The translations under genes were made by a program, and so were the position numbers. The notes beneath the pieces were generated by a model. It was not told where the DNA came from. It saw nothing but the letters and a program-made list of their open reading frames with translations, and did no database searches. Below are positions 38,981-49,963 of a DNA stretch of 64,000 nucleotides, one piece after another. Each line of letters begins with the position of its first letter. Within the stretch, counting starts at the first letter, position 1. Source of the stretch: Lojkania enalia (lineage: Eukaryota; Ascomycota; Dothideomycetes; Pleosporales); assembly GCA_010094045.1 (NCBI GenBank), contig ML986624.1, forward strand, positions 239,406 to 303,405, written 5' to 3'.

Positions 38981-40440
38981 TAGGTACTATACACTTCGAT
39001 CGGCAAAGAGTGGGGGAATGTTAGACTGGGGTTAGAGGGGGGTTAGAGGATAGATGGTGCAGCGCGGCCTGCTGGATAAAGAGGAGCGGCGAGATCGTAT
39101 TCCCTGAATACGAAATGGGGCTTTTGAGGGGATGTTCTGGGGCTAGGACTGATGCCCAGATTCTCGGTACGATCCAGTGATTAATGCATGCATATATGGG
39201 TTGCGGGAAAGCTTATTTGCGGGCCTGGTCTAGCGGACTGTTGGGCGGGTGGATTGCTGGGAGGATTGATATGTGTTTAGATAAGCCCATTATCTCGCCT
39301 ATGCTGGTCTAGATGCGTATGTTTGCCTAGAAATATCCAACGAAGGGGTCTAGGCCGAGATTGTGGTGAGATGCTATGTCTTGTTTAGCCTCGGTGCATC
39401 ACCCTGTAGATGGAGACGAGGAGGGTGCCAAGAGGAAAGGCTGCGATAAACAGAGCTGATCACTCTATGATTGTACTAGGGTTCTTATTTCTTAAAAGGT
39501 CCGAATATAGGGGACGATGATTTTTTTTTTTTCTGGGGAAAAAGGGACAGCATAGGCAGCCGGCCTAGTATGCAAGGGTGCTGACGGGGAACCCGGGAAA
39601 AGGCGTCGCAGGATCGTATCAAGTTCCCAAAGCCAAGTCTCTGGGCGGCGTAAAGGATTTTGGTAGCCATCTCTCGCAAGCGTCACATCGAAAGGGGATA
39701 AAGCCGGTCCCGGTTCGAATCGTACCACGCATTCGAGTACTAGACGTATAAAGGGGATTGAAGAGAGCGTCCTAGCACTTACTACGCCGGTCATCGACTA
39801 GCATATGGAGAGCTTAGAAATGATTAAGATCATTAAGCTTTTACTTGCCCTTGATGGCAAATAGATCAATGCTCTGGTAGGCGTACGTAGTGCATAGACT
39901 CCTCAAACAGATGCTAGTATTGTAGTCGGAAACATTACGCGGTCTGCACCCTTGTGGTATATAGGCCCAGTGAGAATTCCTACGGATAGGATATCGTATG
40001 AATAACGTGTTCATATGGGGTCATCCCTCCCGTAATAGGATTGTTCCGCTTGCTTATGTTTCTAATGTTTTAAAGCCAAGCATTAGGTCGTAAGATGGGG
40101 CTCCTGACCGCTTCATCACATCAACTTTCTCGGAAGAGTCATCCAAAGGCTCGGGCGAACAGCAGAATAAAAAGCCAGCAATCCGAAATGTGGTGAATAA
40201 GAGAAAAATACGGACGATAACAATGGCTTAAGTTGGGAAGCTAGAATTGGGCCTAAGGCGATACATGTGCACGGACGGCCTAACGGTCCCGTCTCGGCGT
40301 GTTTCGCCATCCTGATGTTATGCGAACTCACATCATGACTTCAGATCATTGATCCATTGCTCCAGATTCTGGCCGTTCCTCTGTAGTCATGAGAGAGACC
40401 CAAATGTTTCAGCTAGACATAGGGACCTTTCGTTAGAAGA
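38981..40440. other. Intergenic; no gene supported
   Basis: About 1.46 kb containing the promoter of the rhodopsin-like gene near 39000 and that of the LCCL gene near 40400. A TTTTTTTTTTTT-type tract sits near 39522-39533. The decamer GGTTCGAATC near 39712 resembles a tRNA B box but no cloverleaf forms around it. Confidence 0.45.
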
Positions 40441-42436
40441 ATGCCACCGGGCCGCTCACCATCGAAACACCAGAATGGCGCAACTATTGACCTCGAGAAT
40501 GGCGAAGCAACATCCCCAAACCCTTCATCCATAGGGCTGGATACGACCAGTACAGGCTTAGCGACGCCGGAGGAGCGAAGGATACGGGAAAATGAAGAAG
40601 GTGACCCTCATCTTGGGTCTCCGATTCGAACGCAGTGGAAGAAGATTCAGGAGAGGATACCTGAACCTGTCCATCATCGATTGCGTGCCGTAGGGCGATG
40701 GATCAAAGGCCCCAAACCTCCACAGCCTTACCATATCAAGCCATTTTTCGAGCCTATCCAAACATTCCTAGTCCACTTATTATCACGCCTTCCAAAGGCT
40801 GCCCGATTCGCCGTCCTTGTCTCTGCATTTGCTCTATGGGTCGCCATATTCGTAGTCATTCTCTCTAATTCCAGCCTTCCGAAGAACATCGCTGGATTCG
40901 GCGCGCCGGTCCGACTCTCTTGTATAGCAAGACTTTGGTATGAATTTCTACACTTTGCCACGCCCGAAACCGGTCATACTAATTTGTTATAGGCCTGATT
41001 CACAAAGTTGTGGTATTGATGGGCGTAACTGTCTGCCATTCGACGATGCCAGCTTCGCATTTAGTTGTCCCGCCGACTGTAGCCGAGCCCATGTCCTCAA
41101 TCCTCGAACAATTGGCGACGAGCAGATCATATACCGCTCGTTAGTTGTAGGAGGTACACCAGATGCTTCAGAGGGTAGTCAGGACGTCTACCGCGGCGAC
41201 TCATTCATCTGCGGGGCTGCGATCCATGCTGGCGTCCTTAAGGACGAGCAAGGAGGCTGTGGGGTCTTGTCACTGGTCGGAGAAAAGAGCAGTTACGGTT
41301 CGGTCGAAAGAAACGGAATTCTGAGTGTTAGCTTCAACTCATCCTTCCCGCTCTCCTTCGACTTCAGTCGAGAGGAAGAAGTCCTCAGCACTGCCAACAA
41401 GTGCCGAGACCCTCGGTGGAACGTTCTCATTGTCTCCGTCATTTTCACAGCTCTTTTCTCGTTATCCACTACGTCCCCTCTCGCCTTTTTCGTTCCGGTC
41501 TTCATCATCACTTATTTCCAAGTTGCTCTAGCGTCAGACCCTCCTCCCTACGCCGATTACCCGTCCGCAGTCTCTGGCGCTCTTGCTAGTTTTCTTCCTG
41601 CAGCGTTCGTTGCAGTTTTCATTTATCATTTCTGCGTCCGCAAGACATTGACCAAGTTGACGGCACAAGTCGAAAAGACGATCCTTTGGGTCGGCGGCCT
41701 CTGGGTTGGGGCTCTAAGTAACGTCACACTTGATGAAATACCCATTCAACGACTTACGCCTCACGATCTAAACCAACAACCAGGAGCTATCACGGCTCTT
41801 GTCTTTATTGTTCTGATTATAGCTGGCATCGCGTTGTACCAAGCATGGTGTTTTAGACGCGAGGGCAGATTACCCCGATTCTTAGGCCTGTATGCCGTTC
41901 TTGGTATTAGCCTCTTAATTCTCCTCGCTGTTCCCGCGTTAGACTTACGGATCCATCATTACATCTTAGGCTTGCTATTGCTGCCTGGGACATCACTACA
42001 GACTAGGCCCAGCCTTCTTTTCCAGGGCCTCCTCGTCGGTCTTTTCATCAATGGAATCGCTCGATGGGGGTTTGCCTCAATTCTCCAAACAGAAGCCGCT
42101 TTACGAGGCGATGCCCAGCTAGGCAGGGGTATTCCGCAGATCCTCGAACCAATGATCAATGGAACGAATATTACCTTCGCATGGGAAGAGCTTTTGCGCG
42201 GTTGGGACGGCGTAAGCGTCCTCGTCAACGACGTCGAACGCTTCCGCGGTTTCCACAAAGACGGCGACAACAACTTTACCTGGACAAGACAGGCAATGGA
42301 CCACCCTGAATACTTTCGCTTTGGTTTCGTAAATTATGTACCATTTGGAGGCGTTATGTACAGTGATTTCACAAAGGCGGGGGTCTGGCATCCGGATGGA
42401 TCATGGAGCGATATTCCACCCGGTCTGAGCAAATAA
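40441..42436 (+). CDS. LCCL-domain multi-pass membrane protein
   Basis: Two exons (40441-40937, 40993-42436; intron 55 bp with branch TACTAAT) give 646 residues. The first 120 residues are hydrophilic and Pro/Ser-rich with a WKKIQERIPEPVHHRLR block. One TM follows (about 120-140, FAVLVSAFALWVAIFVVIL). The LCCL domain starts right after the splice: CGIDGRNCLPF, then FSCPADC, YRGDSFICGAAIHAGVL and GGCGVLSLVG. Six or more TMs come next (from about residue 330), with a C-terminal globular part ending DGSWSDIPPG. Fungal LCCL proteins are uncharacterised; the domain lies outside the cytosol and may bind lipids or glycans. The splice restores the Trp before PDSQSCG. Confidence 0.9.
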
Positions 42437-43003
42437 GTGTATAACATCGTTTTATTGGATGGTTTGGAGCATTTGTCAATGGAGTTGGGAATTTAGAGCT
42501 CTGCAAATAGACATATCGCATTATACTCATATATCCAACCTGACCTCTCCCGTACAATTCCACATCTAGCTTCCAAGAAGCCCAGATTCAGTGACGGGAA
42601 TGCAGCAGTATGCGCCAAGCTGGTGCCTAAAAGTTGATTCTATAACCTGTATTCAGGATCTTCGTGCTCGCACTCCGCCCCGTATCGTTCGACGATCGTC
42701 GCAAGGCTTAGATGTGTGACATTAGCCATGCCCATGCAACTCTACAGCAAGCGCAGTGAAACAGAGCTATAAACCACTAGCTACAAAACAACAAACATGC
42801 ACATCCTGGGAAAACTAAGTATCATTTCCAAAAAAATAATATTTTAACCACCAAAACCCAGAACATGGATCTTGCAACGATGATCGACATGGGCTACGCA
42901 GCCGCGAGAGTCGGTCAGCCGGCCCCTTGGTATTCGAAAGAGAAATAATAAGTAAATTTTGGGTATGAGGTCTCGCTATTCTGTGATCGGCCTAAGATCC
43001 TAA
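42437..43003. other. Intergenic region
   Basis: Contains a short ATG-led frame at about 42865, MDLATMIDMGYAAARVGQ, ending at tandem stops near 42947. It looks protein-like but has no clear continuation; it could be exon 1 of the lysine-rich stretch that follows. Confidence 0.35.
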
Positions 43004-43426
43004 GGATGTGGATGTGCAAAGAATATATACAAGGAGAAGAAGTCTTCGAAACTGAAAAGGCTTCTGCATGGAGATAAAGCGAAGAATGAAAGCAACGAGA
43101 AGCTAAAAGAGAAAGACGATGTGCATGATGATGGACTGAGGAGTGTGGAAGTAGAAAAGACAGCTAAGGATACGGCAACGGATGGCAAAAACAACGGGAG
43201 CCCGGAAGTAAAACGAGAAAGAGCAGAAACGACGCAAAGACGGTGCGCAAGATTCTATCGGATGAATCGGAGCATCACAATCCTTCTATTCGTTCTCGAA
43301 CAGCTGCAGCAATGTCCATTTATACCCAAGCCTCTTGATTGGCTTAAAGGCTATGTAGTTAGCCCTCGCAAGATTCCCTATTCGGGAGAGAGGGCGGTGT
43401 TGGAGTGGCGATCGGCGCAAGGCTGA
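43004..43426 (+). other. Lysine/glutamate-rich open frame lacking an ATG
   Basis: The frame is open for 140 codons after a TAA at 43001-43003. Its text is strongly charged: KNIYKEKKSSKLKRLLHG, KNESNEKLKEKDDVHDD, VEVEKTAKDTATDGKNN. Codon use looks coding in the first 270 bases and less so later, where the text becomes hydrophobic. No ATG occurs before residue 88. It may be an exon joined to the ATG-led frame at 42865, but no splice keeps both frames open, so it may be a pseudogene. Confidence 0.3.
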
Positions 43427-43604
43427 GCCATGACGTAGTTCTGTATTTCCAACGAACCATTTAAAAGAAATACAATAGATATACCGACGATTGGCCTTAA
43501 GAGTCGGTTTCTTATTTTCTTTGTTTACGTTTAAATACCCACCTCTGCCGCAAACCACACAATCTCTATTCGTCAACATCAACATCAAATCCTCAATACT
43601 CACC

Positions 43605-43897
43605 ATGCCCGAAATCACTTCCTCAGGTACCCACCCCTCCCCATCTCTCACCCCCTCCATCTAACCGCTGAAGACAACCCCATCCAAACCTCAAAACCTT
43701 CAAGGCTCTCAAAGTTTCTCCACAAATCCTCCTCGCATAGCGCCAACTCATCCAAGAAAGAAAAGAAGCAGGTCCCCGCCGCCGAGATCAAGCGCCTCGA
43801 GGATCAAAAAAAAGAGACGCTTCAGCGATGGGAGAAGGAAGGCAAAACACCGTATAAGCGAACGTGGGGGAACTGGATGGAGACGAACTGCGGTTAA
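43605..43897 (+). CDS. Small lysine-rich conserved hypothetical protein
   Basis: Two exons (43605-43626 and 43674-43897) with a 47-bp intron (GTACCC...CTAACCGCTGAAG) encode 81 residues. Exon 1 is MPEITSS plus one base; the join gives Asp-Asn-Pro. The middle is Ser/Lys-rich (KFLHKSSSHSANSSKKEKK), then a helix IKRLEDQKKETLQRWEKEG and an end KTPYKRTWGNWMETNCG. A Kozak-like CACC precedes the ATG and a stop follows cleanly. I do not recognise a named family; short basic proteins of this look recur as fungal hypotheticals. Because each exon is small it is easily missed. Confidence 0.6.
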
Positions 43898-44503
43898 GAT
43901 GGACCTGCTGCTAATATGTAAAATTCAATATATGTATAAGTAGGCATTTAAGGACGAGGCGATGGTGGATCTAAAGTATGCTTTAGTTCAATTGAACATG
44001 ATGATTATGGAATTACAAATCCATCTATCTATTAATGACAGAGATCCAAGACCCAAAAAAAAAAAAAAAAAAAAAAAATTTTGGCGCCCCTGCCTGTCGT
44101 TTCGATCGTAGAGCACATGCACCATACATTTCATCATTACAATCGTACACAGTCCAACCTTTGTATATACTCTTGCGCTAGAGATGCGTCTAATCTGGGT
44201 AAATTGAATTAAGGCCTTGAATTCCCGAGATTCCTTGAAGGAGATAGGATAGTAGTACCGCTGCACCGAATTGGTAAGATGGCTCTAGGGATAATGATGA
44301 CTTCCTTCGGAGCTAACCTTTCTGTCTCTTCACCCTGTTCTTCTCGCGGGATATGTTGGCTTCATCTTCTCGTTCGGAGTCACCGCTTGCTTGCCGGCTT
44401 GCTTCGTATGTTGCATGCCTCCGGCTGTGTCATACTTTAGTAGGACCTGTGCCAACACCATGCATACTACTTCCCTATTCGAGTCCATGCCATGTACAAA
44501 GTC
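43898..44503. other. Convergent 3' region
   Basis: Lies between a plus-strand and a minus-strand gene that point at each other. Contains the second 24-base poly(A) run. No gene is seen. Confidence 0.5.
44055..44078. repeat. Poly(A) tract, 24 bp
   Basis: Uninterrupted run of 24 A followed by TTTT. Simple repeat; the same length as the tract near 37.7 kb. Confidence 0.9.
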
Positions 44504-45943
44504 TCAATCAGGATGGTTATCGAAATGCGGCAATCGCGCGGGAATAAAGTTTGAATCCGGCTGTACTTCTCGCGGCTCATCTTTTAATGACAGAGGCCTA
44601 TTTGGCGTTGGCGCAATGCTTGAATAGTCTGATTCGTCAACATGAAATGAACCACTATCTGGCGCCGTTTGCGGATCAAAAGTGGGGAACGGAATCGCTT
44701 CTGTGGACTTGCTTGGTTCGACTGCGGCAGATTGTATTAACGGAGACGATGAGTTTTGGATTGCAGTCATTGGAGATGCTATTTGAGGCGAAGGAGAACG
44801 AGGGATCCTGCCACCTGGCGACGGTGTTCTGCGCTGGAGATGTGGTTCTGGAGCTAACCCTCGCTTGACAGCAAGTTGCTGTGCATCGTGCCGTTTTCGC
44901 TCTATTTCACGTTCCTCTTCTAGACGCACACGCTCTTCTTCTTGCTTGAGGTCAGACAGGCTCGGGACCTCATCAATAGCAGTTGAAGCGGATTTCCTGG
45001 TATGTGCATCATCGTTACTTCGTCTTCTTCTTCCCGAACCCTGAGTATTCCGTGATGACGCTGTTCTGGTAGATAGGCGTGACGCAGCTGGCCTCTTACT
45101 TCCTGATCGCGCCCTCCCACTGCTGGCTTCATCAAGCTGGCTTGTTGAGCGTCGTTCAAGTGCCACGGTGAATTCGTCGTCCAAAGGTACAGCATCGTCT
45201 AGCTCATCCTCACTAGGAAAGATATCGCCTCTTGAACTTAAAGAGTCTGTTGTATTGCCCGATGCGCTCGTATGACTTCTCTGTCGCCGGTGGCCCTTGT
45301 TCTCATTTGCTTGTCGAGTATCCTCATCGCTATCCTCTATAAGCGGTTGTTCCTCCTCTAGGCTCCTTCTAGACTGCCCAGGATGCTCTGTAAGATCTGC
45401 AGCTGAAGGCTTGTATCGTAATACTTTCCCGCCAATTTTAAAAGGTAGCCTCCCCAGGAAGCCAAAGTACGAGGAGCTGGGTATGATCGTCGGATCCGGT
45501 CCCTCGTTATGATGCGCGGTGCTTTTCCTCCTCCCGCTATTATACCGGTTGTCGCGATTCCTTGTCCCATAGCTCATTGCGCGCTGGCGACCAGGCTGAG
45601 AGACGGTGCCATAATTGCTGGAGCCCGCCAACAACCTGTCCAGACCGTCGTTTCCCCAGCCTAACAGCCCATCATTCTCGTCGTATTCCCAGTCATCGTA
45701 GAAATCGAAGCTCAGCTCCGCGCGACCTCTCGATCGCCCGCGATTTCGTCGCCGGTCGTTGCGCGAAGGGAAGCAAGACCCGACACAGGCCTTGAAGCCT
45801 TGGCTTATGGAAGACAGGCAGGGATTCACATAGTTGTGACCGAAGTTCCATACGCTGACCTGCGCCGTCTCATTTGCTTGTTCGATATTCTCGGTAATAT
45901 GCTGTATTGTCCGGTTCCAGCGAGGGTCGCCGCGACGATACAT
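44504..45943 (-). CDS. Conserved ascomycete protein, disordered, with N-terminal MYRRGDPRW motif
   Basis: A single-exon 479-residue protein. The first 130 residues look ordered and conserved in feel: MYRRGDPRWNRTIQHI, then SVWNFGHNYVNPCLSSIS, a Cys-rich bit CVGSCFPSR, a run of Arg, and AELSFDFYDDWEYDEND followed by GLLGWGNDGLDRLLAGS. After about residue 190 it is Ser/Arg/Glu-rich and probably unstructured, with an acidic patch, an Arg/Glu helix near EEERVRLEEEREIERKR and SP/TP sites suited to proline-directed kinases. I know this pattern only as a hypothetical family in ascomycetes. The ATG lies 422 bp from a divergent methyltransferase gene. Confidence 0.75.
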   Translation of the reverse strand: MYRRGDPRWNRTIQHITENIEQANETAQVSVWNFGHNYVNPCLSSISQGFKACVGSCFPSRNDRRRNRGRSRGRAELSFDFYDDWEYDENDGLLGWGNDGLDRLLAGSSNYGTVSQPGRQRAMSYGTRNRDNRYNSGRRKSTAHHNEGPDPTIIPSSSYFGFLGRLPFKIGGKVLRYKPSAADLTEHPGQSRRSLEEEQPLIEDSDEDTRQANENKGHRRQRSHTSASGNTTDSLSSRGDIFPSEDELDDAVPLDDEFTVALERRSTSQLDEASSGRARSGSKRPAASRLSTRTASSRNTQGSGRRRRSNDDAHTRKSASTAIDEVPSLSDLKQEEERVRLEEEREIERKRHDAQQLAVKRGLAPEPHLQRRTPSPGGRIPRSPSPQIASPMTAIQNSSSPLIQSAAVEPSKSTEAIPFPTFDPQTAPDSGSFHVDESDYSSIAPTPNRPLSLKDEPREVQPDSNFIPARLPHFDNHPD

Positions 45944-46365
45944 GACGTCGGCTTAAGTGTCTCTATCGCGACAGGCTTAGCAGAAAGGTGGTGCGGCAGC
46001 GAAGGCGCGCAGCTGGCCGAGGGCGCATTGAGTTTAGTGAGTGATAAGTCAAGTGTTTAGGTGAGGGTCGGGGAGAGTGGGTGTGGAGGTTCAGTAGTGA
46101 ATTGAGGTTCCAAGGTTGGGGTCTGGCAACCGTCGGCCCCAAAGAACAGACGTGGACGCTCGGGCGCCGTGCACGTGCACCCCACAATTCACAGGCCGAA
46201 TAGACCCTTGCAAGTCCTTATCTCAATGATCTCAACAATCGCAACATCCGCCGCCTCTCGCTTTTACACGTGCAACAGTCGAGCAAGCTCCTCCACAATC
46301 ATTACTCATCATCCTGTCTCACTGTCTCCCATACATTATTGGTCATTTTCGATTCAAATACAACA
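45944..46365. promoter_or_regulatory. Bidirectional promoter with E-box palindrome
   Basis: The 422-bp gap between divergent starts contains a perfect 12-bp palindrome GTGCACGTGCAC at 46169-46180 with a CACGTG core, a binding site typical of fungal bHLH factors such as Cbf1. Its central place suggests it could serve both genes; binding is inferred. Confidence 0.5.
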
Positions 46366-47662
46366 ATGCGCTACATCCGCTTCCTCAAGACTCCACGAAT
46401 AGTAGAAGAAAAGAACCCTTCCAAAGCGCATGTCTATTGTCTAATTACTATTGCATCTGATCTTGGAGATTCATTTTTACCGCACGATGTCAACCTCTCA
46501 GCCGAGCTCCGCTCAGACGATGAGGACGGCAAGGTATATGTTCGAAAAGTAATACAGTGGTCTGCTGGGATGAGGGATCTCCCAATATTACTTCCATTTG
46601 GACGATCGAAAATAACTTGGCCTACAAGGGTGAGGGTTGGTATAGAACCTGGTGCAGCTGCAGATGATTTTAAAAAACTATACGAATCTAAAACTTATGG
46701 TATTGTCTCAGCGTGGAGTGCGCCTCTAGATCCTGCTAAAGGGAGCAAGGAGGCTCTGAAGTTAGTACAGAGACGGATAGGCATTTCGAAAGAATCCCAA
46801 CTTCGTATATGGGAAGAAACGGGAGAAAGTATTGCTCGTCATCTATGGTATTAGTCGTCTCCTAAATCGTGAAATGGAAAGGTTGAGTTGATTTCAGGGA
46901 TGCTGGGATCGTTCTATCGTGTCATCTAAACGACCTAGTCGATGGCCAGGCAAAAGGCAAGGCCCTTGCAGAGTTTCTACTACCGCCGAAAGGTAAGAAG
47001 AGACTTCAAGTGCTAGAGCTTGGAACAGGTTGTGGGATAGTAAGCACTCCGTCCGCTTAGTCCATAGCTTTTCTAATATATGGTCTATATAGGTTGGCAT
47101 CTGCCTAGCTCAAAGAATTGGCAATGCAGATGTCATACTCAGCGATCTGCCAGAGGCGCAGGAAATAGTCAAGCGAAATTTACAGAAAGCCAAGCTAGCA
47201 AAAGGCTCAAAGCTTAGCTTCCAGGAACTAGATTGGGAAGAGGAGCTACCCGATGGACTGAGAAGCTGGTCTAAGTGTCCGCATTGCACTCAAGTTGACC
47301 TCGTAGTAGCAGCGGATTGCACATATAATCAGGATAGTAGGTCAGTAGTAAACCCAGCTCAAGGGTGAATGTGACATAGCTGATTCGACAACTACAGCCC
47401 AGCACTAGTAGCTACATTAGGGAGGCTTGCAAAAACTTCACCAGGAGTATCTGTGATCATCGCGATGAAAGAACGGCATTCGGATGAGAAGGTCTTCTTC
47501 GATCTGATGTCTGATGCTAGCTTCATCACGGCTGACTCAATAAGCTTACCGCTTCCAGGTGACGAAGAGCCCGGCGAGGAGACAGTTGAAATCTACCTCT
47601 TTCAGTTCATCGGGAAGACGAGGCTGCCTGAAGCCGTTTCAAACGACTTCTGCTGCGGTTGA
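46366..47662 (+). CDS. SAM-dependent methyltransferase, protein-lysine METTL21/Methyltransf_16-like
   Basis: Four exons (46366-46847, 46898-47039, 47093-47340, 47398-47662) with introns of 50-57 bp give 378 residues. The catalytic half shows VLELGTGCGIVGICLA (motif I, SAM), DVILSDLPEAQ, and AADCTYN, which matches the DxxY motif of lysine methyltransferases in this family. The N-terminal 150 residues (MRYIRFLKTPRIVEEK onward) form an extra domain common in fungal members, with no clear name. Substrates of relatives include elongation factors, ribosomal proteins and chaperones; the target here is unknown. Joins were set by frame and by the motifs they restore (GCGIVGIC, DSSPALVATL). Stop at 47660-47662. 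Confidence 0.82.
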
Positions 47663-47716
47663 CTAGGCACGATACGCAAATGGTAATGACAGTACCTAGC
47701 GGAAGTTGTTTATATC

Positions 47717-48922
47717 TCACAGAGTCCTTTCAACGGTCAATACACCACTGGACCCATCCTGAAGAGCAATGAGACCACTAGACTCGATACGCTTCTTCCA
47801 CATGTTCGACTCGTACTTGGCCGTGACGACCGTTAAACGTAGCTCGGGCTCTTCCCCCGCCGGCAGAGGCGTCGTTTGTCCAGAACTGAGCGGGGTTGTG
47901 GTACCAGATACCGATGGTGTAGTGTTTGCGGATGGCGGCGGTACCTTGGTGAATGTCCAGCGGCCAAACGCCCAGTTAAGGATGTACCTTGATCGGCCGT
48001 TAACACCGAGCGTGGACGATGAGCTACCGTCTGAGGACTTTGGTGCAGTAGATGAATAGAGGACGCCCTTTATTCGATACACGGCATCCTTAGTCGGTTC
48101 TTCCAAGAATTTCCGTAGCTTGTCCACGTCGACTCCCAGCTTGTTTCCTGGAGATGCTAGGGTAACAGATAGGACCTCGACCTCGCTTTGGTGGTCGTGG
48201 TCGTGGTGATGTTCTGATTTCGTGCCAATCCCCTTAGCCAGCTTCGCATCTAGTCCAAATATAATATCCTTATCCACCCATCCCTTGTCGCTCTTCGTTC
48301 TTGGGGTCGGAGGGTCCAGTTCCAGGGCGAGAATCGCATCCTCGACGTCTTCTAGCCTTCTTTCACTGGCGAGCTCCCACTTGTTCAGCACTATCAGGTC
48401 GGTATACCGCGCCTGTATCTTCGCCGTCATCGACGTGTCTTCGTAGCCTTTCCAATTCTCTACGTCAATGACTGACATAACCCCATCAAGCACGTATCTC
48501 CCCGTACTCTGCGAGACCCTATTGACCTCCATAGCAAGTGTAGCGGGGAATGCAGAGCCAGAGGTCTCGATAACGATTCGATCGGGGACAACATCATTGG
48601 CCAGAGTTTCGAGCGCGTCGGAGAGTTGGCCGACCAGATTGCAGCATATGCAACCGTTCAGCAGTTCTTGCACTCCGGAGATGGCTTGCGAGGTCGCCAG
48701 TTGCGAATCGACGGCTACGTCACCGAATTCATTCTTTAGCAAGGCAAGCTTGTATGTCTTAGGTAGCTGGGGTATGAGATTAAGGATAAGAGCTGGAAAA
48801 CTGGTTAGGCGCGATGAGCGAGCAGGGATGACCGCGGGTTCCTGGTGGCACTCACTCGTCTTTCCTGAGCCTAGGAAGCCTGTTATTATCGTGATTGGAA
48901 TCATCGCGGAAGACGAGGCCAT
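47717..48922 (-). CDS. CobW/ZNG1-type G3E GTPase metallochaperone
   Basis: Two exons (48922-48856, 48792-47717) encode 380 residues. The 63-bp intron has no in-frame stop, so an unspliced reading also stays open, but splicing restores GFLGSGKTTLILNLIPQ. P-loop GFLGSGKT is at residues 15-22; the metal-binding CxCC motif is Cys70-Ile-Cys72-Cys73; NKWEL stands for the GTP-specific NKxD. A His/Asp patch EHHHDHDHQ fits a zinc-loading role. The C-terminal CobW_C part includes SRYILNWAFGRWTF. Members deliver zinc, for example to methionine aminopeptidase, or other metals; the metal here is inferred as zinc. A Thr/Pro/Ser insertion (about residues 310-335) interrupts the C-terminal domain. Confidence 0.9.
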   Translation of the reverse strand: MASSSAMIPITIITGFLGSGKTSECHQEPAVIPARSSRLTSFPALILNLIPQLPKTYKLALLKNEFGDVAVDSQLATSQAISGVQELLNGCICCNLVGQLSDALETLANDVVPDRIVIETSGSAFPATLAMEVNRVSQSTGRYVLDGVMSVIDVENWKGYEDTSMTAKIQARYTDLIVLNKWELASERRLEDVEDAILALELDPPTPRTKSDKGWVDKDIIFGLDAKLAKGIGTKSEHHHDHDHQSEVEVLSVTLASPGNKLGVDVDKLRKFLEEPTKDAVYRIKGVLYSSTAPKSSDGSSSSTLGVNGRSRYILNWAFGRWTFTKVPPPSANTTPSVSGTTTPLSSGQTTPLPAGEEPELRLTVVTAKYESNMWKKRIESSGLIALQDGSSGVLTVERTL

Positions 48923-49296
48923 ACTAGGAGAGTTCGTGGTAGTGCAAGCGGGTTGCAGACTCCCTAGGCATCAAGAGCGGCGTCACCGAGAAAAATCAAC
49001 CATGGGGGGCTGTTGGGGGGAGAGGAGGTTTGCACATTGCTTTTCTGGGCGCCCTAGTCTGCCCCACTATGCAACCTGCACGCAATCTGACTGGCCTACG
49101 TCATCCCGCTGCTCAGCCAGGCACAGCATTCACTACCACACTACTGCAAACCAAGAGGGTCCGGACCCTGTGAACTCCTCCTGAGCGCTTAAATACCTGT
49201 TTCCCGCCAGCTCTCAGCTTCTTCTCTCCCCACCTGGCACCAATTCCATCCAGAATTAGCCTACAAACCTCCCTCTTACAATACCAACATCAAACA
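48923..49296. promoter_or_regulatory. Bidirectional promoter, CobW GTPase and small acidic protein
   Basis: 374 bp between divergent starts. CT-rich stretches lie just ahead of the plus-strand ATG at 49297. No zinc-responsive element was identified. Confidence 0.45.
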
Positions 49297-49773
49297 ATGG
49301 ACTTCGTCAACAAGTTCACCGGTGGTGACAAGGACCAGGAGCAGAAGCCTTCTTCTAGCGAGCAGAAGCAGGAGGGCGGCGGCTTCTTTGGCGGTCTTGG
49401 AGACAAGATCAACAGCGCCGCTGGAGGAGGCAAAGAGAGCGAGAAGAACGAGGACATGCTCGATAAAGGTGAGTCCATTCCACAAGCGGCTGAGCTGCCA
49501 AGCTTCGTGCTTGCTTTTATGAAGAATGGTATGGCTCATGGCATATAGGTGTCGACTTTGTTCAGGAGAAATTCCTCGGCCAGGGCCGTCAGGATAACGA
49601 GGTATGTGGATACTACTGTAGCTGTCGCGGGATCGTTCGTATAGCTGACTTGTTCCCAGTCCGCCGTCGAGCAAGCCAAGGACGAGCAGATCAGCGACTT
49701 CATCAGGAAGCAGTACAAATCTACAACCGGCAGCGATTTCCCCATCAAAGACAAGGAGACCAAGTTCGATTGA
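49297..49773 (+). CDS. Small Gly-rich conserved fungal protein
   Basis: Three exons (49297-49468, 49549-49601, 49660-49773) encode 112 residues. The start MDFVNKFTGGDKDQEQK is followed by a Gln/Ser/Gly-rich region with GGGFFGGLGDKINSAAGGG, then EKNEDMLDKGVDFVQEKFLG (restored by splicing), and DEQISDFIRKQYKSTTGSDF and KDKETKFD at the end. Similar proteins with conserved DKGVDxVQE and ISDFIR blocks occur widely in filamentous ascomycetes, without an agreed function; a stress-related, highly expressed role is often supposed but not shown here. All three introns-exon joins keep frame. Confidence 0.78.
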
Positions 49774-49963
49774 GCAGTTCCCAGCCTCGATGTGTTGATA
49801 CCCCAAGAAGAAGTTCCTATGGGTATAGTACTTCACGATGATAGTAGCTTTTAATCAATCAATTCAACTCTGACCCATCCGCGCTGCTAAGTTTGTGTGA
49901 CTTCGGAGCATAGCTTGTGTGATGCATAGGCCAGCTGAGCTTCGGGGATCGATCGGGATGCGG

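Noticed and set aside
39700..39740. GGTTCGAATC, like a tRNA B box
   Set aside because: The flanking bases do not form a T stem or an acceptor stem, and no A box is placed suitably upstream.
48468..49184. 238-codon plus-strand frame
   Set aside because: Antisense to the CobW GTPase for half its length, with no recognisable features.
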